Shown piece by piece: positions 32,278 through 39,503 of a stretch of DNA of 39,503 nt (position 1 is its first letter; each line of letters opens with the position of its first letter). The stretch comes from Clostridium sp. (GTDB taxonomy: Bacteria > Bacteroidota > Bacteroidia > Bacteroidales > Bacteroidaceae), in NCBI GenBank assembly GCA_023663705.1, contig JAMPGY010000022.1, positions 1 to 39,503 of the forward strand. Reading direction: 5' to 3'. Made by a program: the position numbers and the translations under genes. The notes under the pieces were generated by a model. It saw nothing but the letters and a program-made list of their open reading frames with translations, searched no databases and was not told the origin of the DNA.

Positions 32278-33635
32278 CGGTTAAATAGCTCGTTGAAGAA
32301 GATAATGCCTATGGCCACAGGAGCCACATAGCGTAGGATGAAGAGGTAGAGGCCAAAGAACGGCAGGCGTAGCCGGCCGCGGTTGGTTACTTCGTCTTTT
32401 ACCAATTCCCGGTTCAGATACCATCCCGTGAAAATAGAAATGAGCATGCCGCCCAGTGGCATGATGAGTTTGGCTGTTACAAAGTCAAAAAGGTCGAATA
32501 CTGTCATGCCCATGCATGTGACGTCGGACAGTACGCCGAACGACAGCGAGCAGAACAAGCCCAGGAAGATGCAACTGCCGGTGACCACACGTGCGGCGTT
32601 GCGGCGCGACAGGCCGTAGCGTTCATGTATGTAGGCTGTGGGTACTTCGTGAAGCGATATGGTGGAGGTCAGGGCTGCCAACACCAGCAGCACATAAAAC
32701 ATCAGCGAGAATAGATAACCGAGCCATGGTACTTCACCGAAGGCAATGTTGAACACATTGGGCAGGGTGATGAACACCAGTCCGGGACCGGCGTCGGGCG
32801 ACAAGCCCTGTACGGAGTATACGGCAGGGAAGATGATGAAACCGGCCATCACGGCCACGATGGTGTCTATGACGGATACGCTGCCCGCCGTCTTCATCAG
32901 ATTGGCGTCGTCGGAGAAATAGGAGGCATAAGTGCACAGGCATCCCATGCCCAGGCTCAGCGAGAAGAAGGCCTGTCCCATGGCGCTGAGCACCACCTTG
33001 GTGGTCACCTTGCTGAAGTCGGGCTTCAGCAGAAACGTCAGCCCCTCTATCGAGCCGGGCATGGAAAACGAGCAGATGACCAGGATGCAGATGATGAGCA
33101 GCAGCATGGGCATCATCACCTTGGAGAAACGCTCGATGCCCTCCTTCACGCCGCGCACGATGACTACGTGGGTCAGCAGTAAAAAGCCTGCTAAGTAGAG
33201 TACAGGCTTCCATGGGTTGCTTACAAAACTGTTGAAGAAAGCTGTGAAGTCGTGTCCACGACTCAGTTCGCCTGTGGCGGAGGCAAACATGTATTCCAAT
33301 GTCCATCCGGCCACTACGGCGTAGTAGCTCAGGATGAGAAAAGCGGCCACAACCCCCATCATGCCCAGCCATTTCCACGGTGTGCCGGGAGCCAACCTCT
33401 CGTAGGCAGAGGCTGTGTTGGCCTTGGAATGGCGACCGATGAGAAATTCCGACACCATCACTGGAATACCCAGCAGTGCGATACACAACAGGTATATGAG
33501 TATGAAAGCGGCACCGCCGTTGCTTCCCACTTCGCACGGAAAGCGCCAGATATTGCCCAGCCCTACGGCCGAGCCGGCTGAAGCCAGTATGATACCTATT
33601 TTGCTGCTGAAATTGGCTCTCTCATTGATAGACAT
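32274..33635 (-). CDS. Sodium-dependent transporter, NSS (SNF/LeuT) family
   Basis: A 453-residue inner-membrane protein with about 11-12 transmembrane segments. The NSS signature is at the N-terminus (SAGSAVGLGNIWRFPCEVGS), where TM1 unwinds to bind substrate and sodium. Substrate is likely an amino acid; sequence does not say which. It is first in a two-gene unit with the helix-hairpin-helix gene. Its promoter overlaps that of the divergent VanZ-like gene. Confidence 0.92.
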   Translation of the reverse strand: MSINERANFSSKIGIILASAGSAVGLGNIWRFPCEVGSNGGAAFILIYLLCIALLGIPVMVSEFLIGRHSKANTASAYERLAPGTPWKWLGMMGVVAAFLILSYYAVVAGWTLEYMFASATGELSRGHDFTAFFNSFVSNPWKPVLYLAGFLLLTHVVIVRGVKEGIERFSKVMMPMLLLIICILVICSFSMPGSIEGLTFLLKPDFSKVTTKVVLSAMGQAFFSLSLGMGCLCTYASYFSDDANLMKTAGSVSVIDTIVAVMAGFIIFPAVYSVQGLSPDAGPGLVFITLPNVFNIAFGEVPWLGYLFSLMFYVLLVLAALTSTISLHEVPTAYIHERYGLSRRNAARVVTGSCIFLGLFCSLSFGVLSDVTCMGMTVFDLFDFVTAKLIMPLGGMLISIFTGWYLNRELVKDEVTNRGRLRLPFFGLYLFILRYVAPVAIGIIFFNELFNR

Positions 33636-33666
33636 ATGTGATGATTGCTATTATAATGATATTATT

Positions 33667-33702
33667 CCTGCAAAAATAGAAAAAATATTGTAGTTTTGCA
33701 GT
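33667..33702. promoter_or_regulatory. Overlapping divergent promoters with dyad symmetry
   Basis: On the plus strand TAGTTTTG (33691-33698) and on the minus strand TATTTTTG (33671-33678) both match TAnnTTTG. The inverted repeat CTGCAAAA (33668-33675) and TTTTGCAG (33694-33701) overlies both. Each promoter's -33 region falls inside the other's -7 half, so polymerases at the two starts should compete. Confidence 0.5.
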
Positions 33703-33725
33703 ATAATCAATAGATAGCTTTGGGA

Positions 33726-34118
33726 ATGATAGTAAAATACATACGAAAATACCCCTTGAGCCTGTTTACGGTGGGTGTTGTGTGGTTTTTGTCGCTTTTC
33801 ACTCCGCCCAAGATAGATATCGGTGAGATTGCTTTTTTCGACAAGTGGGCGCATTTTGTGATGTATGGCGGCCTGTGCAGTGTGATATGGGGCGAATATT
33901 GGCGTTCGCATGCTGTTCCGCACCCCGGACGTCTGTTTCTCTGGGCTGTGGTGGCTCCGGTGGTGATGAGTGGGGTGATAGAGTTGGTACAGGAGTATGG
34001 TACCGAAAATCGTACCGGGGACTGGCTTGATTTGGCGGCAAATAGTGTAGGTGTGGTGCTGGGTGCGGTGATAGGCCGGGGATTGCTCAAACGTTACTTT
34101 CGTCCTTCCGGCCACTGA
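33726..34118 (+). CDS. VanZ-like membrane protein
   Basis: 130 residues with about four hydrophobic segments and the VanZ-family pattern: FFDKWAHFVMYGGLCSV near the start and DWLDLAANSVGVVLGAVIG near the end. VanZ confers low-level teicoplanin resistance in enterococci, but most family members have unknown roles, so resistance should not be inferred. The ATG at 33726 is used; a TTG two codons upstream is also in frame. It converges on the CYTH gene with 7 bp between. Confidence 0.85.
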   Translation: MIVKYIRKYPLSLFTVGVVWFLSLFTPPKIDIGEIAFFDKWAHFVMYGGLCSVIWGEYWRSHAVPHPGRLFLWAVVAPVVMSGVIELVQEYGTENRTGDWLDLAANSVGVVLGAVIGRGLLKRYFRPSGH

Positions 34119-34125
34119 AAGTAGG

Positions 34126-34617
34126 CTACAGCCATGCTTTGATATCATCTTTCCACAGGCAGTATGGGTTGCGGCGCATGTGGGAATTGTAGAAGCGTCG
34201 GTCACCCGTCACTTCGCGGCCGATAAAGCCCGGTCTTTCGTATTCTTCCGCTTCGTCGGACAGTTCCACCTCAGCCAGCAACAAGCCTTCGTTGTCGCCG
34301 TAGAATTCATCGATTTCCCATACATGGCGGCCGTGTCGCACGAGATAGCGTGTCTTGTCGATTACGCCCGGTTCACAGATGCGGAGCAGATCAAGTGCAT
34401 CGTGGAGTGCGATTTCATGTTCAAATTCATAGCGTGCGAGTCCGGCGCGGTCGCTTGGCCCTTTAATGGTGAGATAGCCTTTTTCATCCCGTATGCGCAC
34501 GCGCACGGTTCGTCCTCCCCCGCTGCAGATATAGCCTTGGCGTATGCGTGAATGGGCATACGCCAGACTTTTGAATTCACCTTTGACGAGGAATTTCCGT
34601 TCTATTTCGAGTGGCAT
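34126..34617 (-). CDS. CYTH-domain protein (triphosphate tunnel metalloenzyme)
   Basis: 163 residues starting MPLEIERKFLV, the ExExK motif (Glu4, Glu6, Lys8) that opens the CYTH fold. Charged strands follow (RTVRVRIRDEKGYLTIKG, VWEIDEFYGDNEGLLLAEVE). Small bacterial proteins of this type usually hydrolyse inorganic triphosphate; adenylate cyclase activity occurs in a few. The ATG at 34617 is set by the motif and by a TGATG overlap with the 46-residue gene upstream; an alternative start 22 codons earlier would run through that gene. Confidence 0.9.
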   Translation of the reverse strand: MPLEIERKFLVKGEFKSLAYAHSRIRQGYICSGGGRTVRVRIRDEKGYLTIKGPSDRAGLARYEFEHEIALHDALDLLRICEPGVIDKTRYLVRHGRHVWEIDEFYGDNEGLLLAEVELSDEAEEYERPGFIGREVTGDRRFYNSHMRRNPYCLWKDDIKAWL

Positions 34618-34757
34618 CAGAGATACAATGCAAAGAGTGTAATTGTGACGATAGCCACTACGAGTAGGGCGCCTGTAACCCATGCTATCACTTTCTTTCC
34701 CTGTTGTTCCTCGCGTGCCTTGCGCGCTGCGATTTTTTGTTGTTTTTTCTGGCTCAT
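34617..34757 (-). CDS. 46-residue single-span membrane protein
   Basis: A small open reading frame starting MSQKKQQKIAARKAREEQQG, very basic and glutamine-rich. It continues with one hydrophobic segment (about 24-45, starting VIAWVTGALLVVAIV). Its TGA overlaps the CYTH gene's ATG by one base (TGATG), a reinitiation arrangement that argues for real translation. No family recognised. The positive N-terminus predicts an N-in orientation with the start of the protein in the cytoplasm. Confidence 0.7.
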   Translation of the reverse strand: MSQKKQQKIAARKAREEQQGKKVIAWVTGALLVVAIVTITLFALYL

Positions 34758-34887
34758 GATCAGATTACCTTTAGGTTAATATATGGTTTTCAAGAGAGTG
34801 TTTCCTGCATTTGGGAGGTGGATGTCCTACAGTTGGCTCAACGATGAGGCTTAGTTACCGGGTCGTGAAACCGATATGTGCTGTGTA

Positions 34888-36003
34888 TCAATCCTCTCCT
34901 CCGGCAAATTCCATCAGATATGCCTTGATGAATCCGTCGATTTTTCCGTCCATCACGCCGCCCACATCCGAGGTTTGGAAGTTGGTACGGTGATCTTTCA
35001 CGCGGCGGTCGTCAAACACGTAACTGCGTATTTGGCTACCCCATTCGATCTTTTTCTTTCCGGCTTCTATCTTGGCCTGGGCGGCTTTGCGTTTCTGCAG
35101 TGCACGGTCGTAGAGTTGTGACTTCAGGAGTCGCATGGCGTTCTCGCGGTTTTCCAGTTGTTTGCGGCTCTCGGTGTTCTCGATGAGGATTTCTTCTTCC
35201 TCGCCCGTGTCGGGATCTTTGTATTGGTAGCGTAGTCGTACACCGGTTTCCACCTTATTTACGTTCTGTCCGCCGGCACCGCCCGAACGGAACAGATCCC
35301 ATGATATGCGTGACGGATCTACGTAGACTTCTATGGTGTCGTCCACCAACGGTGTCACGAACACGGAGGCAAATGAAGTCATGCGCTTGCCTTGTGCGTT
35401 GTAGGGTGATACGCGAACCAAGCGGTGTACGCCATTCTCGGATTTCAGATAGCCGTAGGCAAACTCGCCTTCAATTTGTATGGTTGCCGTCTTGATACCT
35501 GCTTCATCACCGTCTTGAAGGTTGCTGATGCTGCATCGGTAGCCATTGGCCTCTGCCCACCGCATGTACATGCGCATGAGCATCGAAGCCCAGTCCTGAC
35601 TTTCCGTGCCACCGGCTCCGGAGTTAATTTTCAGTACGGCGTCCATCGGGTCTTCCTCCTGCTGCAGCATATTGCGCAACTCCAGATCCTCTATGGCCGT
35701 CAGAGTCTTGGCGTAGGCGCTGTCCACTTCTTCTTCGGTAATCATCTCCTCGCGGTAAAAGTCGACTGCCAGCTCCAGTTCGTCACACAGTGTCTTCACT
35801 TCCGTATAGCCGTCAATCCACTTCTGCAGTCCCTTCACCTTTTTCATCTGCTCTTCGGCAGCTTTGGCATCATCCCAGAATCCGGGTGCCTGGGTACGCA
35901 ACTGCTCTTCCTCTACCTGAATTTTCTTTTCATCGATGTTCAGGTAGCGGTTCAGCGCTTCGGTGCGCTCTTTTACCTCTTTAAGTTGTTCAATGGTTAT
36001 CAT
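34888..36003 (-). CDS. prfB: Peptide chain release factor 2
   Basis: Releases the finished peptide at UGA and UAA codons. The 371 residues include GGQ at 244-246 (SGGAGGQNVNK). The stop-codon recognition site reads SPY (199-201, VRVSPYNAQGKR) instead of the textbook SPF. The remaining RF2 features, including DRRVKDHRTN near the C-terminus, are normal. The gene is one continuous frame: where E. coli prfB has its autoregulatory frameshift (GYLD region), this gene reads TAC CTG AAC ATC with no stop. So no +1 frameshift control is visible. Confidence 0.96.
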   Translation of the reverse strand: MITIEQLKEVKERTEALNRYLNIDEKKIQVEEEQLRTQAPGFWDDAKAAEEQMKKVKGLQKWIDGYTEVKTLCDELELAVDFYREEMITEEEVDSAYAKTLTAIEDLELRNMLQQEEDPMDAVLKINSGAGGTESQDWASMLMRMYMRWAEANGYRCSISNLQDGDEAGIKTATIQIEGEFAYGYLKSENGVHRLVRVSPYNAQGKRMTSFASVFVTPLVDDTIEVYVDPSRISWDLFRSGGAGGQNVNKVETGVRLRYQYKDPDTGEEEEILIENTESRKQLENRENAMRLLKSQLYDRALQKRKAAQAKIEAGKKKIEWGSQIRSYVFDDRRVKDHRTNFQTSDVGGVMDGKIDGFIKAYLMEFAGGED

Positions 36004-36022
36004 GGAAATTCTTTTCTAAGCG

Positions 36023-36030
36023 CAAAGATA
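36023..36030 (-). promoter_or_regulatory. -7 box of prfB
   Basis: TATCTTTG on the minus strand matches TAnnTTTG 19 bp before the ATG. No TTTG at -33. Confidence 0.5.
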
Positions 36031-36153
36031 CGCATAAATACCGAAAAGCCCGTGTTTCTTTAGCTTAAAGATGATGGTTAGTAAATAGATGTTCACTCAC
36101 GATGTGGTTATGCTATATGTCCGGTTTGTTGTGTTCGACAAGTGGTGTATCGT

Positions 36154-36225
36154 TCAATAATAGCCCTCCATTTCTTCTATGGCTCTTTTCACCTCACAAA
36201 GATACATCTCAATAGATTCAGCCAT
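36154..36225 (-). CDS. Possible 23-residue peptide
   Basis: An open frame starting MAESIEMYLCEVKRAIEEM, acidic and probably helical, ending in two tyrosines. It lies alone between prfB and a terminator. Nothing beyond the open frame supports it; it may be chance or the remnant of a longer gene. Confidence 0.2.
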   Translation of the reverse strand: MAESIEMYLCEVKRAIEEMEGYY

Positions 36226-36278
36226 AGATTATTTCTTACCAGAGTCGGGTGGACGACAACAAGTAAGGGCAGAATAGG

Positions 36279-36320
36279 AAAAGGCTATCGCCCTGTCTTA
36301 TGATTTCGCGATAGCCTTTT
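36279..36320 (-). terminator. Terminator after the acyl-CoA synthetase unit
   Basis: A perfect 13-bp stem (36279-36291 with 36308-36320) and 16-nt loop, with A/T-runs on both sides, so it can act in both directions. It lies 21 bp beyond the 24-residue peptide stop. Confidence 0.85.
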
Positions 36321-36341
36321 TATTGCATGGGAGTCTCCCGG

Positions 36342-36416
36342 TCAGCGCTTTGTTCTCAGCAGATACAGGATGGCAATAAGATTGCATACCAATAATGCTG
36401 CAACAATTTTCTTCAT
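36342..36416 (-). CDS. 24-residue hydrophobic membrane peptide
   Basis: An open frame starting MKKIVAALLVCNL and ending LLRTKR: two lysines, one transmembrane-length hydrophobic stretch, then a basic end. It begins 6 bp after the acyl-CoA synthetase stop and ends 21 bp before a strong terminator, so it is on the same transcript. Position and composition are those of bacterial single-span microproteins. No family recognised. Confidence 0.6.
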   Translation of the reverse strand: MKKIVAALLVCNLIAILYLLRTKR

Positions 36417-36422
36417 TAAGTA

Positions 36423-38231
36423 TTATCCGGCATACATGGCCTCAATCTCGGTTGCATAATGCTCGTTGAGAACGGGACGCTTGATTTTCAGTGTATTGGT
36501 CAGTTCGCCCTTTTCCATGCTGAACGGTTCGGGTAGCAGGGCAATCTTCTTGATTTGTTCGTAGTGGGCAAACTCCTGTTGAAGAGTATTGATGCGCTCC
36601 ATCAGCATGGCATTGATTCTCGGGTGGGTGCACAGGTCGGCCATAGAGGTGTAGGCAATGCCGTTGTCGTTAGCGTATTGCTTCAGCAGGTTGTATTCCG
36701 GAATGATAAGGGCTGAGGCAAACTTGCGCTGATCGGCAATCACCACAATCTGGTCAATGTAACGGTCCACCACCAATTTCGATTCGATCATCTGCGGGGC
36801 GATATACTTACCGTTGGATGTCTTGAAGAGGTCTTTGATGCGTTCGGTTAGGAAGAGTTCTCCGTCTTTCACATAGCCGGCATCCCCCGTGTGGAACCAT
36901 CCCTCGCTGTCAATGGCCTGTTCCGTGGCCACGGGGTTGCGGTAGTATCCTTTGGTGATGGTATTGCCGCGCAGCAATATTTCGTTGTTCTCGCCAATCT
37001 TTAGTTCCAGTCCGCTGATGAGGCGTCCCACAGAACCAATGGTTTTCACCTTGTTCTTCCAATCACACGATACGGTGGCAGTGGATTCCGTCAGTCCGTA
37101 TCCGGCCACCATCTTGATGCCGGCCGAATGCACAAATTCCTCCACGCGAGGCGGAATGGCCGCACCGGCCGTGGGGAAAAAGTTGCTGCGCTCAAGACCT
37201 AATGTCTTCTTGAGTAGGGCAATGATGGTCTTTTCAAAGAAAGCATAACGCAGACGTAGGGGTAGCGGCGGAACCAATCCGCGCATACGGTAACGTACGT
37301 TGTACTCACGCCCCACGTGCAGGGCCTCTATCATCAGTTTGCGTTGCATGGCGTTGCTCGATTCAATCTTTTCCATCACCCCGGCGTATACTTTTTCCCA
37401 AAAGCGTGGCACGGCGCACATGCACGTGGGATGAACCTCCTGAAGCGACTGCTGTATATCGGCCGGTTTCAGGTTGATGGCCAATTGTCCGCCTTCACTG
37501 AGGATGAGGTAAGACCAAGCGCGTTCAAATACGTGGGTGAAGGGCAGGAAGTTGAGACATACGTCCTTGTCGCTCAGAGTAAGCACTTCGTCGTTGGACT
37601 TGATGCCGTCGCGATACATGCGGTGGGATAGCATCACTCCCTTGCTGATGCCCGTGGTACCCGAGGTGTAGAGGATGTTGGCCAGGTCGTCGAGCGACAC
37701 TTCTTTCAGGCGCTGCTCCAGTGCCGGAGCATGCTCTTCGTCCTCTCCCAGATTCAGGAACTCATCAAAATATACCGACACCTGATCCTGCGGGTTCTTT
37801 TCCACAGTGCGGTCGAATATGACGACTTTCTGGAGCGTGTGGCACAGGGGCATCACACGGAACATCGTATCATACTGATACTGCTCGCCCACAAATACAT
37901 AGCGTATCTCGGCATCGTTGATCATGTATTTCACCTGTGCCTCCGAACTGGTGGCGTAGAACGGAATGGTGACGGCGCGCACACCGTAGGCACCGAAGTC
38001 CACGTAGAGACATTCCGGTTTGTTTTGCGAGAATGTGGCCACGTTTTCCTGCACACCGACGCCCAAAGCCAACAGAGCTTTGGACACTTTGTTCACCGTG
38101 GTGGCAAAGGAACGCCAGGAGACCGGCACCCAGCAGTTACGGTCGTAGTCGCGATAAGAGAGTGCGGTTTTGTCGCCGTACTTTTGTGCTTGCTCCTGAA
38201 TGAGCGTTGCTAAATGACATGAGTGTAACAT
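36423..38231 (-). CDS. Long-chain fatty acid-CoA ligase
   Basis: Activates fatty acids to acyl-CoA via acyl-AMP. The 602 residues belong to the ANL superfamily: the P-loop is ILYTSGTTGISKGVMLSH (186-203), followed by PFTHVFERAW, GYGLTESTATVS (acyl/adenine site) and SEGWFHTGDAGYVKDGELFLTERIKD (ATP-binding hinge). The overall form is that of the AMP-forming long-chain type. The ATG at 38231 is preferred over an upstream TTG at 38255, which would lie inside the -7 box. A 24-residue membrane peptide follows in the same unit. Confidence 0.93.
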   Translation of the reverse strand: MLHSCHLATLIQEQAQKYGDKTALSYRDYDRNCWVPVSWRSFATTVNKVSKALLALGVGVQENVATFSQNKPECLYVDFGAYGVRAVTIPFYATSSEAQVKYMINDAEIRYVFVGEQYQYDTMFRVMPLCHTLQKVVIFDRTVEKNPQDQVSVYFDEFLNLGEDEEHAPALEQRLKEVSLDDLANILYTSGTTGISKGVMLSHRMYRDGIKSNDEVLTLSDKDVCLNFLPFTHVFERAWSYLILSEGGQLAINLKPADIQQSLQEVHPTCMCAVPRFWEKVYAGVMEKIESSNAMQRKLMIEALHVGREYNVRYRMRGLVPPLPLRLRYAFFEKTIIALLKKTLGLERSNFFPTAGAAIPPRVEEFVHSAGIKMVAGYGLTESTATVSCDWKNKVKTIGSVGRLISGLELKIGENNEILLRGNTITKGYYRNPVATEQAIDSEGWFHTGDAGYVKDGELFLTERIKDLFKTSNGKYIAPQMIESKLVVDRYIDQIVVIADQRKFASALIIPEYNLLKQYANDNGIAYTSMADLCTHPRINAMLMERINTLQQEFAHYEQIKKIALLPEPFSMEKGELTNTLKIKRPVLNEHYATEIEAMYAG

Positions 38232-38252
38232 ATTCGTATGTTGATTTGCGGA

Positions 38253-38260
38253 CAAAGATA
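38253..38260 (-). promoter_or_regulatory. -7 box of the acyl-CoA ligase gene
   Basis: TATCTTTG on the minus strand matches TAnnTTTG 21 bp before the ATG. CTTG lies 22 bp upstream as a weak -33 box. Confidence 0.5.
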
Positions 38261-38300
38261 ATAGTTTTATTTGAAACTAATTCAAGAAACAGGGCTTTTA

Positions 38301-38332
38301 TTTCCTTTTTCAGGAGAAAGGGTTTACCTTTG
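38301..38332 (+). promoter_or_regulatory. Promoter of the argE-like gene
   Basis: TACCTTTG (38325-38332) matches the -7 box. TTTC (38301-38304), one mismatch from TTTG, lies exactly 20 bp upstream. The leader is about 20 nt. Confidence 0.55.
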
Positions 38333-38356
38333 CCATCAGTTATTATATAAGGTGTT

Positions 38357-39424
38357 ATGGACATACGGAAAAGTACGGGTGAGGCGGTGGAACTGCTGAT
38401 GCGATTGGTGGCCACGCCATCGGTGAGCCGTGATGAGGCCGCTGCGGCGGATGTGTTGCAGGAGTTTATCGAGTCGGTTGGTCCGGCGTGCAGGCGCCAC
38501 GGAAACAACCTGTGGTGTGTGGCTCCGGACTACGATGGGCAGCGCCCCACCCTGTTGCTCAACGCCCACATCGACACGGTGAAGCCCGTGAGCGCCTGGG
38601 TTCGCAATCCCTTTGAGCCTGTGGTGGAGGGCGACCGGCTCTACGGCCTGGGCACGAACGACGACGGGGCTTCGCTGGTCAGTCTGTTGCAGGTGTTCCG
38701 CGGCCTGTGCGGACGGGAGCGCAGTTACAATCTGATTTATCTGGCCTCGTGCGAGGAAGAGGTGTCGGGACGCAACGGCATAGAGAGCGTGCTCCCGCTG
38801 CTGCCCCGTGTGGACGTGGCCTTGGTGGGCGAGCCCACCGGCATGCAGCCGGCTGTGGCCGAGAAGGGACTGATGGTGCTGGACGTCACGGCGCACGGCA
38901 AGGCCGGTCATGCCGCCCGCAACGAGGGCGACAACGCCATCTATCGGGCCATGCGGGATATGGAATGGTTTCGCACGTACCGGTTTGCCGACGAGTCGCC
39001 GCTGCTGGGGCCGGTGAAGATGACCGTCACCATCGTTCAGGCCGGCACGCAGCACAATGTGGTGCCGGACACCTGCACGTTTACGGTGGACATCCGCAGC
39101 AACGAGTGCTACACCAACGAGCAGTTGTTTGCCCACATCTCTTCCTGCATACAGAGCGAGGCCAAGGCCCGTTCCTTCCGCCTCAACTCATCGCGCATAG
39201 CGGCCGGCCATCCGCTGGTGCGGCGTGCCGTGGAGCTGGGGCGCATTCCGTTCGGTTCCCCCACGCTGTCCGACCAGGCCTTGATGCCCTTCCCCTCGTT
39301 GAAGATGGGGCCGGGTGATTCCGCCCGCTCCCACACGGCCGACGAGTATATCCGCCTCTCCGAGATAGAGGGCGCCATCCGTCTCTACACGGAGCTGCTG
39401 GATGGCCTGCACATAGGAGAGTAA
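38357..39424 (+). CDS. M20-family deacylase, ArgE-like (probable N-succinyl/acetyl-ornithine or -citrulline deacylase)
   Basis: A zinc amidohydrolase of the M20 family (355 residues), probably removing the N-acyl group in arginine synthesis. Metal ligands and base are visible: His71 and Asp73 in LLNAHIDTVKP, Asp102 in GLGTNDDGAS, Glu133-Glu134 in SCEEEVSG, Glu159 in GEPTG, and a final His in RSHTADEY. Bacteroidota are known to use succinylated intermediates with a transcarbamylase, so N-succinylcitrulline desuccinylase is a likely activity, but sequence alone cannot separate it from acetylornithine deacetylase. It is visibly more GC-rich than neighbouring genes. No other arginine gene is inside the window. 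Confidence 0.85.
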   Translation: MDIRKSTGEAVELLMRLVATPSVSRDEAAAADVLQEFIESVGPACRRHGNNLWCVAPDYDGQRPTLLLNAHIDTVKPVSAWVRNPFEPVVEGDRLYGLGTNDDGASLVSLLQVFRGLCGRERSYNLIYLASCEEEVSGRNGIESVLPLLPRVDVALVGEPTGMQPAVAEKGLMVLDVTAHGKAGHAARNEGDNAIYRAMRDMEWFRTYRFADESPLLGPVKMTVTIVQAGTQHNVVPDTCTFTVDIRSNECYTNEQLFAHISSCIQSEAKARSFRLNSSRIAAGHPLVRRAVELGRIPFGSPTLSDQALMPFPSLKMGPGDSARSHTADEYIRLSEIEGAIRLYTELLDGLHIGE

Positions 39425-39503
39425 AGCAGTGAAACTGCACAGAAAAGAGAGGCTGTCTAATAAGTCTCCCGATATGAAAGATGAACTGTACCCCAAAAGT
39501 TTT
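39425..39503. mobile_element. Possible insertion-sequence end cut by the window
   Basis: After the argE-like stop comes AAAAGAGAGGCTGTCT (39443-39458), which resembles the terminator loop at 306-319. Then comes TGAACTGTACCCCAAAAGTT near the edge. From memory, such ACCCCAAAAGTT ends are found on IS3-type elements. There is no transposase in view, so this is a weak call. Confidence 0.25.

Noticed and set aside
33726-34118. Glycopeptide resistance determinant (VanZ)
   Set aside because: Only family-level similarity; no vanHAX genes nearby, and most VanZ-like proteins have no resistance role.

Overview
The window looks like an ordinary, mostly housekeeping stretch of chromosome from a Bacteroidales bacterium (Bacteroides in the broad sense). 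The family content supports this: epimerase-type threonine dehydrogenase, glycine-lipid acyltransferases, M20 desuccinylase, DUF4254, DUF4292, and secreted proteins with a Bacteroidota C-terminal tail. Start codons rarely have a strong Shine-Dalgarno, and many genes have a TAnnTTTG box, the Bacteroidota -7 element, a short distance upstream. The species cannot be named from the sequence. No phage, plasmid, CRISPR array or complete insertion sequence is present; the right edge may enter an IS.

Layout. 1-3.1 kb: tRNA-Pro(CGG), a divergent threonine-catabolism pair (threonine dehydrogenase and kbl), and a small exported protein. 3.3-5.4 kb: metG. 5.5-11.1 kb: lipopolysaccharide core and lipid A genes. 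A GT4 glycosyltransferase on the plus strand converges with a tightly packed minus-strand operon (DUF4254, GT9, Kdo-kinase-like, lipid A acyltransferase, GT9). 11.2-15.4 kb: pdxB, acpP, fabF and an RNase III with a very long charged tail. 15.4-16.1 kb: a gene-poor stretch with about a dozen degenerate 23-bp tandem repeats, a perfect hairpin and tRNA-Arg(CCT). 16.2-20.7 kb: a membrane-embedded AraC-type regulator divergent from an 848-residue secreted multidomain protein, a 52-residue peptide and a small exported protein made largely of a sorting-tail-like domain.

20.7-24.6 kb: glycine-lipid genes glsA and glsB, then dGTPase and dUTPase genes that diverge from each other. 24.6-28.7 kb: an overlapping envelope operon (TPR lipoprotein, DUF4292 lipoprotein, EnvC-like amidase activator). 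28.7-33.7 kb: LrgAB, alkaline phosphatase, a ComEA-like helix-hairpin-helix protein and an NSS-family transporter. 33.7-39.5 kb: VanZ-like protein, CYTH protein with an overlapping 46-residue membrane protein, prfB, a 24-residue membrane peptide behind an acyl-CoA synthetase, and an argE-like deacylase.

The least explained parts are the 16.2-20.7 kb secreted-protein cluster with its peptide, the 23-bp repeat array, the RNase III tail, and three micro-ORFs on the minus strand (46, 24 and 23 residues) found by direct reading. No clear new defence or mobile system was seen. All functional names come from motif reading, not database searches.
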